A DNA stretch of 64,000 bases from Novosphingobium aureum (lineage in GTDB: Bacteria; Pseudomonadota; Alphaproteobacteria; Sphingomonadales; Sphingomonadaceae). The stretch's first letter is position 1. Every line of letters starts with the position of its first letter. The stretch covers positions 260,680-324,679 of the forward strand of contig NZ_JADZGI010000003.1 in NCBI RefSeq assembly GCF_015865035.1, given 5' to 3'. Shown in pieces: positions 51,852 through 61,127 of this stretch. The notes under the pieces are model-generated. The model made no database searches. It saw only the letters and a program-made list of their open reading frames with translations, and was not told the DNA's origin. The position numbers and the translations under genes were made by a program.

Positions 51852-52346
51852 GTGCCGAAGAATGTCGCCCACGCGCGTTTCGAGCGATATTCGCTTATCG
51901 CCCAGCAATTCGGAGCGCGGACGGTTATGTTTCAGCAGGCAGCGGCGCGGCTGCTCGACCTCAACGTCACGCAGTTGGAATGCTTGCAGCTGATCCGTCA
52001 TCTGGGACCGATCACTGCCTCGGACCTTGCACGCGAGATCGGCATCACGCAGGCGTCAATGAGTGTCGTGGTGGGGAGACTGATCGAGCGCAGGCTGGTT
52101 TCGCGAAACCGTTCTTCCGATGACAAGCGCAGGCGCCTCCTGCAGCTTACGGAAGGCACAGCTGCGTTCGTCGACGCAGTCTATGACAGGCACGTCGCGC
52201 GGATGAAGGCCATCATCGACGCCATCACGGAAACCGAACTCGATAGCGCTCTTTCGTTCATGCAGATCCTCGAAAAAGAGATGCGCACGACGGCGATCGA
52301 AATGAACAAGAGCGCGGGTGACATGGGGAACGATCCGCTGTTTTAG
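51852..52346 (+). CDS. MarR-family transcriptional regulator
   Basis: A 164-residue regulator from a GTG at 51852. Winged helix: LDLNVTQLECLQLIRH, then SDLAREIGITQASMSVVVGRL and the wing NRSSDDKRRRLLQLT. It is divergent from the SDR gene with the tandem palindromes between them. It probably autoregulates and controls the SDR plus ferredoxin-MBL genes. Confidence 0.88.
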   Translation: MPKNVAHARFERYSLIAQQFGARTVMFQQAAARLLDLNVTQLECLQLIRHLGPITASDLAREIGITQASMSVVVGRLIERRLVSRNRSSDDKRRRLLQLTEGTAAFVDAVYDRHVARMKAIIDAITETELDSALSFMQILEKEMRTTAIEMNKSAGDMGNDPLF

Positions 52347-52455
52347 CAGCGCGCCTGGCAAGTGACGACATCAGGTCCGACCTTTGCCTATGTCTGCTTT
52401 CGCGAGTTTTCGACCAAAAGCCGCCAGTCCGCAATCGGCCCCAAGTTGACCTTCC

Positions 52456-52485
52456 CCCTCGCTCAGGCTGAGCCTTTCGAAGCCC
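52456..52485. repeat. REP-like palindromic element
   Basis: CCTCGCTCAGGCTGAGCC around GCTCAG-G-CTGAGC, followed by TTTCGAAGCCC, resembles a short extragenic repeat I recall as common in sphingomonad genomes. The core arms are 6 bp. Only one copy is in this window, so repetition cannot be shown here. Confidence 0.45.
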
Positions 52486-52606
52486 TCGGCACATAGCGCC
52501 TGACTGCCCACCCGTCGCCGAACTCAGAACACGCGCAGTAATCGACATGGCGTCAGAGCGGCTGACCTCCCCGGCTTTGATCGCCTCTAGGCCGCCACCA
52601 AAAGAA

Positions 52607-52642
52607 CGGAGGCGCAAAGGGTATCATCCCCTCGCGCCTCCG
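52607..52642 (-). terminator. Hairpin, likely terminator of the MaoC gene
   Basis: CGGAGGCGC (52607-52615) pairs with GCGCCTCCG (52634-52642). The minus-strand continuation is TTCTTTTGG. It lies 18 bp past the MaoC stop at 52661. Confidence 0.65.
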
Positions 52643-52660
52643 CTTGTTTCCTGAGCTCGG

Positions 52661-53800
52661 TCAGCCCTTGCTCGGTAGCTCGGCGATGGCAGTGCCGATC
52701 GCGCTCATCTCGCCGCGGTGGGTTTCGGCGCGCTGCTGGATCTCGACCAGCTTCTTGCCGCCTTCCTCGAACTTGCGCACGACCTGGCCGGTGATGAAGA
52801 TCACGTCGCCGTCGGGATTGTGGCGGCGAATCTGGCAGGTGTGGCGCTTGAGGAAGCCATCGTCGCCGATCCAGTTGGTCATGTGGTGGGTCAGCCAGCT
52901 GCAGCGTTCCGGGCCGTAGTCGTAGGCGCCGGGCGTGCCGACCTCGCGGGCGAAGTCGTCGTCCCAGTGCACGCGCTCGGGCACGTCCTTGATGCCGAAC
53001 TTGTTGGGAATGCCAAGGCCGGGGTGTGCGTCGATCAGCTGGAAGTGCAGCTTGTTGGTGCGGATGTAGAGCCCGCCCCACCCTTGCGCATAGCCGATGA
53101 AGCCGGTGACGGTCATCGGGCCCTTCATCATCTTCGGCAGCTCGTCGCCGACTGCCACGTCTTCCCAGTAGCGCGGGGCCGTGCCGCGCACTTCCTCGTT
53201 GCGGTAGAGGTCGAACCATTCCTCGAGCTGGTCGGGATCGATCTTCTCGACCTTGCCCTTGACGCCGTCGTACTTGCTGCCGCGCTCGCGCGCCTCGTCG
53301 CGATCGGTGCGGAAGACGTAGCTGTCGCACTCGGCGACGTGGTCGCCCGACTGGTTGTAGAAGTCGACGTGGTAGATCTGCTGGTAGGCACGGCCCGCAA
53401 AGCGGGTCTGGTGCTCGACGAGGTCCTTGAGGTACGCCTCGGTGCGGATCGTGTCACCGCGCAGCACCGGCTTGTGCCAGGTCCAGTCCGCGCCCGCCCA
53501 CATCGCGTGGACGCCGGGAAGTCCGCCGCAGTAGCCCGAGACGATGCGGCTGGTGGTGAACAGGAAGCTGGGCAGCGCAACGATCGAGCCGTAGCGGGTC
53601 TTCTCGGCATAGGCCGGGTCGCACCACAGCGGGTTGTCGTCGCCGATGCCGTGCGCGTAGTGGCGGATGGCATCGCGCGTCGCCTCGTAGTTCCACGGTT
53701 CGACCGTGTTCTCGATCTTCACGCCCATGCGCTTCCTCAGATCGTCGAGCCCTTCCTCGGTGATCTTGGGAAACTTCTTGTCCTGAGCCTGGGTAGCCAT
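52661..53800 (-). CDS. MaoC-like (double hot-dog) dehydratase
   Basis: A 379-residue protein with two hot-dog halves of the FAS1-DH/MaoC type. The first half has DAIRHYAHGIGDDNPLWCD (the Asp-x4-His hydratase motif reads HYAHGIGDDNP) and the second TVTGFIGYAQG plus the YDYGPERCSWLTHHM segment. Its likely reaction is hydration of an enoyl-CoA or thioester. ATG at 53800 after GGAGAGGATT. It lies 35 bp after the acyl-CoA ligase on the same strand, so ligase and hydratase work in one unit. Confidence 0.85.
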   Translation of the reverse strand: MATQAQDKKFPKITEEGLDDLRKRMGVKIENTVEPWNYEATRDAIRHYAHGIGDDNPLWCDPAYAEKTRYGSIVALPSFLFTTSRIVSGYCGGLPGVHAMWAGADWTWHKPVLRGDTIRTEAYLKDLVEHQTRFAGRAYQQIYHVDFYNQSGDHVAECDSYVFRTDRDEARERGSKYDGVKGKVEKIDPDQLEEWFDLYRNEEVRGTAPRYWEDVAVGDELPKMMKGPMTVTGFIGYAQGWGGLYIRTNKLHFQLIDAHPGLGIPNKFGIKDVPERVHWDDDFAREVGTPGAYDYGPERCSWLTHHMTNWIGDDGFLKRHTCQIRRHNPDGDVIFITGQVVRKFEEGGKKLVEIQQRAETHRGEMSAIGTAIAELPSKG

Positions 53801-53835
53801 AATCCTCTCCTTGGAAATCCAGTATCGTTGTGATG

Positions 53836-55413
53836 TCAGGCCGCTGCGCTCGAGGCCTCGGCGGTCGCTGCCGCCTCGCGGTCGCGCAGGACCTTGCGGT
53901 TGACCTTCCCGGCGGGCGTCTTGGGCAGTTCGTCGACGAATTCGACGATGCGCGGGAATTCGTGCTGCGCGAGGCGGTTGCGGGTGAAGTCCTGCAGTTC
54001 CTTCACGAAGCCCTCGCTCGCGGCGCGCGGCGAGATGACGAAGGCCTTGACCACCTGCCCGCGCTTCTCGTCGGGCGCGCCGATGACTGCGCATTCACGC
54101 ACGTCTTCGTGCTTGAGCATGGTGTTCTCGATCTCCACCGCGCTCATCGTCCAGCCCGCCGAGATGATCACGTCGTCGGCGCGCCCGCAGTGGTAGAAGT
54201 AGCCGTCGGCATCGATCTTCGCGCGGTCCTTGGTCGAGAGCCAGCCTGACTTGCGCCGCAGCATCAGCTCGCCCACCTCGCCCGGATCGGTGGCGCTGCC
54301 ATCGGGCCGCTGCACCTGCAGCTCGAGCCCGGGAACCGCCTTGCCGAGCGAGCCGGGCTTGACCGTGAAGTCCTTCGCGCCGGGGTAATTGACCAGCACG
54401 ACGCCGATTTCGGTGGTGCCGTACATCGAGCAGGCATCGACCCCGAAGGTCGCGTCGATCCATTCGAGTGTGGCGGGGTCGATCGGCTCGCCGGTGAACG
54501 AGAGCTTCTCGATGGCGAAGCTGTAGTCGGACGAACGCGCGGTGTTCTTCATCATCCGGTAGTGCGTGGCTGCGGCCGACATGTTGGTAATGCCGAAGTC
54601 CTGCAGCGCCTGCATCAGCCGCGCCGGATCGAACTTGCCGCGCCCCATCGTGCCGGTGGTGACGCCGAGCCCGAGCGGCGCGAACGTGCCGTGCCACAGG
54701 CCGTGGCCCCAGGCGGGCGAGGAGGGGCAGAAGAATTCGTCGCCGGGGCGGATGCCGGTACCGTAAAGCGCGGCGAACATCAGCGTGACGAGCGAGCGGT
54801 GGGTATGGCGTACCGCCTCGGGCAGTTCGCGCGTGGTGCCGCTGGTGTACTGGAAGCAGGCGAGATCGTCGCCCGAAGTCTGCGGCGCATATGTCGCGGG
54901 ATAGGCGAGCAGCGCTTCCATCAGTGCCGCGTCCGCGACGACCACGCGCGGTCCCTCGACTGAGCGGGCAAGCTCGGCCTTCTCGGCATTGGTGAGCAGG
55001 ATCGCGGGCTTGCAGTCGTCGACGCGCAGGCGCAGCGCGTCCGGGCCGAACAGCGTGAACAGCGGCACCGAGACCGCGCCCTGCAGCATTGCCCCGAACA
55101 GGCACACGTAGAACGGCAAGGACGGCTCGAACATGAAGGCAATGCGCTCGCCCTTGGCCACCCCGGCGGCATCGAGCCAGTGCGCGAAGCGCGCCGCGCC
55201 CGCAGCGATCTCGTCGAAGCTGAGGATCTCGTTTTCGCCATCGGCATGCGCGACGCGCACCGCCGCGCGGCCCGAGCCGTCGGCATGGCGCAGGATCGCC
55301 TCGTTCGCGATATTGAATTGCGCGCGGGTGCCATCGAACAGGTCCCACAGCGCCGCGGAATTCGCATGCGCCTGCGCATCGGCATAGCTGGTGAAATCGC
55401 TCAACAGAGCCAT
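53836..55413 (-). CDS. Acyl-CoA/benzoate-type CoA ligase
   Basis: A 525-residue ANL ligase. The P-loop is QYTSGTTRELPEA, differing from the common SGTTGxPKG: Gly to Arg and Lys to Glu. The same form occurs in a benzoate-CoA-ligase-like branch, as I recall, so this is probably functional. Later motifs are SMYGTTEIG, GYFYHCGRADD and the catalytic Lys in TPAGKVNRKVL. ATG at 55413 with GGGGAGGAGCGG ahead. It is divergent from the IclR gene, which probably controls it. Confidence 0.88.
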   Translation of the reverse strand: MALLSDFTSYADAQAHANSAALWDLFDGTRAQFNIANEAILRHADGSGRAAVRVAHADGENEILSFDEIAAGAARFAHWLDAAGVAKGERIAFMFEPSLPFYVCLFGAMLQGAVSVPLFTLFGPDALRLRVDDCKPAILLTNAEKAELARSVEGPRVVVADAALMEALLAYPATYAPQTSGDDLACFQYTSGTTRELPEAVRHTHRSLVTLMFAALYGTGIRPGDEFFCPSSPAWGHGLWHGTFAPLGLGVTTGTMGRGKFDPARLMQALQDFGITNMSAAATHYRMMKNTARSSDYSFAIEKLSFTGEPIDPATLEWIDATFGVDACSMYGTTEIGVVLVNYPGAKDFTVKPGSLGKAVPGLELQVQRPDGSATDPGEVGELMLRRKSGWLSTKDRAKIDADGYFYHCGRADDVIISAGWTMSAVEIENTMLKHEDVRECAVIGAPDEKRGQVVKAFVISPRAASEGFVKELQDFTRNRLAQHEFPRIVEFVDELPKTPAGKVNRKVLRDREAAATAEASSAAA

Positions 55414-55483
55414 CGGCCGCTCCTCCCCGGGCGAGTCGCCCCTTGTTATGGCCAAGCTATGTCACGTCCCGCTTGATGTTGTA

Positions 55484-55499
55484 AATAATGAATGTTATT
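55484..55499. promoter_or_regulatory. AT-rich inverted repeat, candidate IclR operator
   Basis: AATAA-TGAATG-TTATT: 5-bp perfect arms with a 6-bp spacer, in the AT-rich divergent gap between the CoA ligase and IclR genes. Outside it, TGTTGT and ACAACA form a wider pair. IclR dimers bind such AT-rich symmetric sites. Confidence 0.4.
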
Positions 55500-55526
55500 C
55501 TATATATTGAACAACAAGGCCTCGTC

Positions 55527-56306
55527 ATGACCGATCCTCTCGAAACTGCCGTCAAGGCCAGCAAGGCCCCCGCCATCGCCCGCGCCGCCGCGATCCTGCG
55601 CCTGCTCGGCCGCAGCGAGACACCGCTCGGGCTCCAGCCGATCGCCCGCGAACTGGGACTGGTGCCCTCGACCTGCCTCTACGTCCTGCGAGCGCTGGTG
55701 GAGGAGGAACTGGTCAGCCTCGATCCGGCAACCAAGCGCTATGCGCTGGGAGCGGGCGTGCTCACGCTTGCGCGGCACTGGCTGCAGCGCGATCCCTTTG
55801 CCAGCCTGGTGCAACCGGTGATCGAAGAAATCGCGCTTCACCAATCAGTTACCTGTGTCGCGGTCGAGATATCCGGACTTGAGCGGATCACCGCCGTGGC
55901 CGTCGCGGAGGGGGCGGGAAACTTCCGCCTCTCCACCGAAGTGGGCAGCCGCTTCCCTGCCCTCATCAGCGCGACCGGGCGCTGCATCGTAGCCTTCGGC
56001 GGCCACGAGATCGAGCGGCTGCGCGCGCGCTTCGAGAAGCTGCGCTGGGACAATCCGCCCGGTTTCGAGCAGTGGAGCGAACAGGTCGCCGAGACCCGTA
56101 GGCGCGGATACGCGGTGGACGAGGGACATTACATCGCCGGCGTCACGGTCCTCGCCGCACCCGTCTACCGCGCGAGCGGCGCGCCCTCGCATGCACTCAT
56201 CGCCCTGGCGTTGTCGCGCGCGCTCGATGGCAAAGCCATGGACGGGCTGGGCAATGCTCTGGTGGCCGGAGCGCAGACGGTGACCCGCCAGCTGGGCGAA
56301 GGATGA
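55527..56306 (+). CDS. IclR-family transcriptional regulator
   Basis: A 259-residue regulator (ATG 55527; an in-frame ATG at 55488 would include a non-family leader). HTH: ARAAAILRLLGRSETPLG then LGLVPSTCLYVLRALVEEELV. The effector domain carries FRLSTEVGSRFPALISATGRCIVA and GHYIAGVTVLAAPVY. It is divergent from the CoA ligase/MaoC unit and convergent (10 bp) with the NHL gene. It probably senses an aromatic or cyclic acid. Confidence 0.9.
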   Translation: MTDPLETAVKASKAPAIARAAAILRLLGRSETPLGLQPIARELGLVPSTCLYVLRALVEEELVSLDPATKRYALGAGVLTLARHWLQRDPFASLVQPVIEEIALHQSVTCVAVEISGLERITAVAVAEGAGNFRLSTEVGSRFPALISATGRCIVAFGGHEIERLRARFEKLRWDNPPGFEQWSEQVAETRRRGYAVDEGHYIAGVTVLAAPVYRASGAPSHALIALALSRALDGKAMDGLGNALVAGAQTVTRQLGEG

Positions 56307-56316
56307 GGCCGAGGCG

Positions 56317-57939
56317 CTATGCCCCTCGAATGTCCCTCGTGATCTTGAGGACGCTGCCTTCGGCATCGCCCGAGACATAGACCGTCCCGTCACCAGCCAC
56401 AGCGAGCCCGCAAAACGGCACCATCGGCCCCGACATGTCGCCGACCCCGCCCAAGAGCTTGGGCCGCACGCCCGGCGGTGCCTTGACCGGCAAGCCGCTC
56501 GCGATCACCGCGCGATTGCCGCCGGAGAGGTCGCAGGTGACCAGTTCCTTGCGCTCGACATCGACGACAAAGAGCCTCTGCCCGGCAACCGCGATGCCTT
56601 GCGGTTTACCCAGGCCATCGAGCACGGTCTCGGCGCGAGAGCCCGCACAGCGCACCACGCGCCCGCCGCCGCTTTCGCTGGCGTAGACACTGCCATCGCT
56701 GGCGATGGCGACGCCCATCGGGGTCGCGAGGCCTTCGGCCAGCACCTCGGCCTCCCCGTTGCCCAGAGCAAGCACCCGTCCCGCCGCGCCATCGGCGAAG
56801 GCGACGGCGTCCCCCTCGCCCACCGCGACGCCGTAGAGCACTTCGTGGCCGGTGCTGAGCGGGGTGCTTTCGCCCGCCGCGATATCCCAGCGCATGACAG
56901 CGCCCATCGAATTGGTGGTCACCCAGACGTTCTCGCCCGCATGGGCAACCCCGCGCACGAAGCCTGGGAAGCCGGGCGAGAACAGGAAGCCCGCCAGCGC
57001 GAGCGGTCCCTCGGACGGAAGCGTATAGGTAAATCCGCCATCGGCAACAAAGAGCGACCCATCGCCGGCCAGCGCGAGCCCCATCGGCCATTGCAGCCCG
57101 CGCCCGACCAGCGAGCGTGTCGCGCCCTCGGGCAGGATTTCGGTCACTTCGCCCGGGATCGAGGAGACGAACAGTCGCTCGCCGACGAACGTGCAGTTGT
57201 CGAGCCCGGGTGCGAGACGGGCGAGCACCTCGCGCGCGCCGCTCACCGGATCGATGCGCAACACCTCGCCGCTCGCGACCTGGGTCGAGACGATGCGCCC
57301 CTTTGCGTCGAACTTCACCGAGTCCGGCACGCCGAGATCGCCCGCGATCACTTCGGGCTTTCCGCCCGCGGGATCGACGCGCCATATCTCGTTGGTCGCC
57401 ATGATCGGCATATAGAGCATGCCGTCCGGCCCGATCGAAAAGGCATTGGGCATCGGCACGTCGGCAAGTATCTGCCGATGCTGCCCTCCCGCCGGGTCCA
57501 GCTCGAAGATGCGCCCGCCCATGCGGCACTCGCCCGCGAAGAGCCGGTCCTGATGGACGGTGATCGGATTGGCGACGGGCATGTCGCCATGCACCACCCG
57601 GTACTCGCCCGAGGGCGTGAGCATCGAGACCCGCCCCAGCGTGATCTCGGTGGCATAGAGGTTGCCCGCGCTGTCGAAGGCGATGTCGTCGGGCGCGGTG
57701 ATCGGCCCGTCGATGGGGCAGATCGGCGTCGCCGCGCCGCTGTCGGGATCGAGCGCGGTGACCGCGCTGCCGGCGACCTGCGCGACGTAGATGCGCCCGT
57801 CCGCTCCGGTGCGAAGGCCATTCGCGCCGAACAGGCGACTGGGCGGGCTGGCGCGCTCGATCCGCCATCCCGGTGCCGCAGTGGCGCCGCCCGGTGCGGC
57901 ATAACGGCTCTGCACGGCTGCGACCTTATCTCCCGCCAT
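56317..57939 (-). CDS. NHL/SMP-30-type beta-propeller protein
   Basis: A 540-residue protein made of repeated beta-propeller blades: GLRTGADGRIYVAQ, DIAFDSAGNLYATE, FSIGPDGMLYMP, GLALAGDGSLFVAD, GVAIASDGSVYAS, GLAVAGDGTVYVS. These blades recall gluconolactonase/SMP-30 and NHL lactonases or serum paraoxonase-like enzymes. No signal peptide, so cytoplasmic. Its ATG shares one base with the aldehyde dehydrogenase stop (TGATG). A lactonase after the Baeyer-Villiger step would fit the operon, but a sensor or scaffold role is also possible. Confidence 0.75.
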   Translation of the reverse strand: MAGDKVAAVQSRYAAPGGATAAPGWRIERASPPSRLFGANGLRTGADGRIYVAQVAGSAVTALDPDSGAATPICPIDGPITAPDDIAFDSAGNLYATEITLGRVSMLTPSGEYRVVHGDMPVANPITVHQDRLFAGECRMGGRIFELDPAGGQHRQILADVPMPNAFSIGPDGMLYMPIMATNEIWRVDPAGGKPEVIAGDLGVPDSVKFDAKGRIVSTQVASGEVLRIDPVSGAREVLARLAPGLDNCTFVGERLFVSSIPGEVTEILPEGATRSLVGRGLQWPMGLALAGDGSLFVADGGFTYTLPSEGPLALAGFLFSPGFPGFVRGVAHAGENVWVTTNSMGAVMRWDIAAGESTPLSTGHEVLYGVAVGEGDAVAFADGAAGRVLALGNGEAEVLAEGLATPMGVAIASDGSVYASESGGGRVVRCAGSRAETVLDGLGKPQGIAVAGQRLFVVDVERKELVTCDLSGGNRAVIASGLPVKAPPGVRPKLLGGVGDMSGPMVPFCGLAVAGDGTVYVSGDAEGSVLKITRDIRGA

Positions 57940-59354
57940 CAGCCGTAGCCCAGGATTGCCTTCGTCTCGAGGTACTCGGCAAAGCCGTGCGCGCCCCATT
58001 CACGGCCATTGCCGCTGCGCTTGTAGCCGCCGAAGGGCGCTGCGAAGTCGAAGCCTCCGTTGAGGTAGATCGCCCCAGCGCGGATGCGCCGGGCAATCGC
58101 GCGGCAGGCCTCGATATCCTCGCCGTCGACATAACCGGCGAGGCCGAAATCGGTGTCGTTGGCGATGGCGACCGCTTCCTCGATGTCGCCATAGGGGATC
58201 ATCACTAGGACCGGGCCGAAGATCTCCTCGCGCGCGATGACCTTGTCGTTGTCGCCCACGAAGACCGTCGGGCGCACGTAGAAGCCCTTGTCCAGCCCCT
58301 CGGGCCGCCCCGGACCGCCCGCGATCAGCTCGGCGCCCTCGACAATGCCCTTCTCGATATAGGCCTGCACCGTCTCGAACTGGTCCTTGGAGACGACCGG
58401 CCCCATCGCAACGTTACCCGCAGGATCGCCGACCGCGACCGCATTGGCCGTATCCGCCGCGACGCGCTTTGCCTCCTCGAGCCGGGCCGCAGGGACGAGC
58501 AGGCGCGAACCGGCACTGCAGGTCTGGCCCGAATTCATCATCATCGAGCCGACCGCACTGGCGACGCGCTCCATCGTCGCACCGTCGTCGAGCACGATGT
58601 AGGGGCTCTTGCCTCCCAGCTCGAGGCACACCCGCTTGACCGTGTCGGCGGCATCCTTCTGGATCTGCACGCCCACGCTCTCCGAGCCGGTGAAGCTGAT
58701 CATGTCGACGCCGGGATGGGTCGAGAGCGCGGTGCCGATGACCGAGCCCTTGCCCTGCACCATGTTGAAGACACCCGCCGGGCCGCCCGCGGCATCCATG
58801 ATCTCGGCCAGTATCTGCGCCGAATAGGCGGCCAGTTGCGGGGGCTTGAGCACCATCGTGCAGCCCGTGGCGAGCGCCGGGAAGACCTTGACCGTGACCT
58901 GGTTGATCGGCCAGTTCCACGGCGTGATCAGGCCGCAAACGCCGATCGGCTCATGCACGATCAGCGTCGAGCCATGGCTTTCCTCGAAGGTGTAGTCCTC
59001 CAGCGCGGCGATCGCGGCATCGAGATGGCCGATGCCCAGAAAGGTATGGAAGCCGCCTGCAAGGCTGGCCGGAGCCCCCATCTCCTCGGTGATCGCCTCG
59101 CCGAGGTCTGCCTGCCGGTTCTCGAACTCGGTCTTGATCCGGCGCAGCAGCGCCAGCCGTTCCTCGCGGCTCGTCGCCGCGTAGGCAGGGAAAGCGGCAC
59201 GGGCCGCCGCCACTGCCCGGTCGACGTCATCGGCGCTGCCCAGCGCGATGCGCCCGGAAACCTGCTCGTTGGCGGGATTGATCAGCTCCTGTGTCTCGCC
59301 GCCGAGCGGTTCGACCCAGGCACCGTCGATATAGAACTTGGCGTATTCGCGCAT
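57939..59354 (-). CDS. NAD(P)-dependent aldehyde dehydrogenase
   Basis: A 471-residue ALDH. LITPWNWPINQV, FTGSESVGVQIQ, catalytic Glu in LELGGKSPYIV, catalytic Cys in NSGQTCSAGSRL, EEIFGPVLVMIPYG and FGGYKRSGNGREWG are all intact. It is 42 bp after the ThDP enzyme on the same strand and is one base from the NHL gene. Likely it oxidises the aldehyde made by the ThDP lyase. Confidence 0.94.
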   Translation of the reverse strand: MREYAKFYIDGAWVEPLGGETQELINPANEQVSGRIALGSADDVDRAVAAARAAFPAYAATSREERLALLRRIKTEFENRQADLGEAITEEMGAPASLAGGFHTFLGIGHLDAAIAALEDYTFEESHGSTLIVHEPIGVCGLITPWNWPINQVTVKVFPALATGCTMVLKPPQLAAYSAQILAEIMDAAGGPAGVFNMVQGKGSVIGTALSTHPGVDMISFTGSESVGVQIQKDAADTVKRVCLELGGKSPYIVLDDGATMERVASAVGSMMMNSGQTCSAGSRLLVPAARLEEAKRVAADTANAVAVGDPAGNVAMGPVVSKDQFETVQAYIEKGIVEGAELIAGGPGRPEGLDKGFYVRPTVFVGDNDKVIAREEIFGPVLVMIPYGDIEEAVAIANDTDFGLAGYVDGEDIEACRAIARRIRAGAIYLNGGFDFAAPFGGYKRSGNGREWGAHGFAEYLETKAILGYG

Positions 59355-59396
59355 CAGCCTCTCCTCGGCCCGCAGGTTTTCCGGGTTGCCTGGGTC

Positions 59397-61127
59397 TTAT
59401 TGCGACCCTTCGGCGTACCAGGTCCGGAACTTCTCGTATTTGGGCATCTCTTCCGAGTTCGCCTTGGGATCGATCCTGACGTGGATCACCGCGCACTTGC
59501 CGCTGGCATAGGCGCGCTCGATCGCCGGCTGCAGATCGGCGATGTCATCGACGAATTCGCCATGGCAGCCGAACCCTTCTGCCATCTTGTCGAGCCGCAC
59601 CTCGGTGCTCCAGTGCGTGCCGATCTCGCTCGTGCCCTGCCCGAAGGTGCGCTTGTAGACGCCCACTTCGAGCCCCCACTGGAAGTCGACCCCGACCACG
59701 CAGACCAGCGGCAGCTTGCAGCGCACCGCGGTTTCCAGTTCGGCGACGTGGAACAGGAACGAGCTGTCGGAGGTGAGCAGCATGCCCGGGCGGCTCTTGC
59801 CGGTCGCCGCGCGGTCGGCGAGCATGGCGCCGGTCGCATAGGGAAGCCCGGTGCCGATGTGGCCGTAGTTCTGGTTCCAGATCACGTCGCGCGGTTTGCA
59901 CTGCGAATAGGTCCACTGGTAGATCACCGTGGCGCCGCCGTCGCGAATGAGAATGCCGTCCTCGGGGAAGGCCTTGGTCGCCTCGACCACCATGCGCGAG
60001 GTATGGATACCGACATTGCCGCCACCCGACTTGCTCTCGGTCTCCTTGGCCAGCGCGTCGAGCTCGGCCTTTCCGTCCTTCATGAATTTCGCGAGGCCCG
60101 GTGAGGGATCGCGCGGGGCGGACTGGAGTTCGCGCACGAGCTGCGGGACGACGCCGCGAAGGTCGCCCACGAGCGGCACGTCGATCGGCCGGTTGACGCC
60201 GATCGCGGTCGGGTCCTGCTCGACGTAGATCCACTTGCGCGTGGCGTTGTTCTTGGCCCACCAGCGCGTCGTGCCGTAGTGCAGCGGCTCGCCGATCTCG
60301 GTGCCGAGCGCGAGGACGAGATCGCATTCCTCGACCGCCTCGAGCGAGGCATCGGAGAAGACGTACTGGAAGGTGCGGTCCTCCAGCCCCTCGATGTAGG
60401 ACGTGCCGCCCGAGGTCTGGACCACCGGGCAGTTCATCAACATGGCAAGGTCCTTGACCGCCGCGCCCATGCGCGTGGTGTGGACCGCATGGCCGAGCAG
60501 CAGGAGCGGGTTCTTCGCCTCGCCGATCAGCTTCACGGCCTCGCGCACCTTGTCGATGTCCGCGCCCTGGTTGACGAGGCGGTAGCTTGCGGGCGCCGCC
60601 ACTTCGGGGAGGTCAAGCTCCTCGAGGATCACGTGGGCGGGATATTCGATGTACGAGGGACCGGGACGTCCCGAGAGCGCCTGGCGGATCGCCTCGCGCA
60701 CGATCTCGTCGGTCTGGTCGGCATATTCGATCGAGCCCGAGTACTTGACCGAATCCTCGATCATCGGCTCCTGCCGCACGAACTGGATGCGGCCACGGCG
60801 CACGCGCCGCTCGGTGACGCGCGCGCGCTGGCCGCCGAGGAAGATCACCGGGGAATTCTCGACCCGCGCGCACTGCACGGCGGGCATCATGTTCGCCATG
60901 CCCGGCCCCAGCGTGCCGATGCACAGACCCGGCTTGCCGGTCATCCGGCTCGCGGCCTCGGCCATGAAGCCGGCTGCCGCCTCGTGGTGCGGTGCGACAA
61001 CCGTCCAGCCGCGCTTTTCCGCCTCGAGGAAGAGGTGCACGAAGTTGGGATCGGGAATACCGAAGAGCGTGTTCACGCCCTCGGCCTCGAACAGGTCCAG
61101 AATGCGCTTGTAGACCGGCGTTCCCAT
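59397..61127 (-). CDS. ThDP-dependent enzyme (acetolactate synthase/2-hydroxyacyl-CoA lyase-like)
   Basis: A 576-residue ThDP enzyme in the acetohydroxyacid synthase/oxalyl-CoA decarboxylase branch. The activating Glu is Glu49 in PHHEAAAGFMAEA. The ThDP/Mg motif that usually starts GDG and ends NN reads SDSSFLF (453-459) and GVDFQWG (479-485). So the Asp is kept, but the flanking Gly and the first Asn of NN are replaced, with Asp481 as a possible metal ligand. No FAD-site call is possible. It sits between Rieske oxygenase and aldehyde dehydrogenase, so C-C cleavage to an aldehyde is a reasonable guess. Confidence 0.8.
   Translation of the reverse strand: MGTPVYKRILDLFEAEGVNTLFGIPDPNFVHLFLEAEKRGWTVVAPHHEAAAGFMAEAASRMTGKPGLCIGTLGPGMANMMPAVQCARVENSPVIFLGGQRARVTERRVRRGRIQFVRQEPMIEDSVKYSGSIEYADQTDEIVREAIRQALSGRPGPSYIEYPAHVILEELDLPEVAAPASYRLVNQGADIDKVREAVKLIGEAKNPLLLLGHAVHTTRMGAAVKDLAMLMNCPVVQTSGGTSYIEGLEDRTFQYVFSDASLEAVEECDLVLALGTEIGEPLHYGTTRWWAKNNATRKWIYVEQDPTAIGVNRPIDVPLVGDLRGVVPQLVRELQSAPRDPSPGLAKFMKDGKAELDALAKETESKSGGGNVGIHTSRMVVEATKAFPEDGILIRDGGATVIYQWTYSQCKPRDVIWNQNYGHIGTGLPYATGAMLADRAATGKSRPGMLLTSDSSFLFHVAELETAVRCKLPLVCVVGVDFQWGLEVGVYKRTFGQGTSEIGTHWSTEVRLDKMAEGFGCHGEFVDDIADLQPAIERAYASGKCAVIHVRIDPKANSEEMPKYEKFRTWYAEGSQ

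Larger units (their letters stand above)
52347..52660. other. Intergenic region with REP-like element and terminator
   Basis: This 314 bp holds no supported gene. It contains the REP-like palindrome at 52456-52485 and the hairpin at 52607-52642. It separates the MarR gene from the convergent MaoC gene. Confidence 0.5.
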
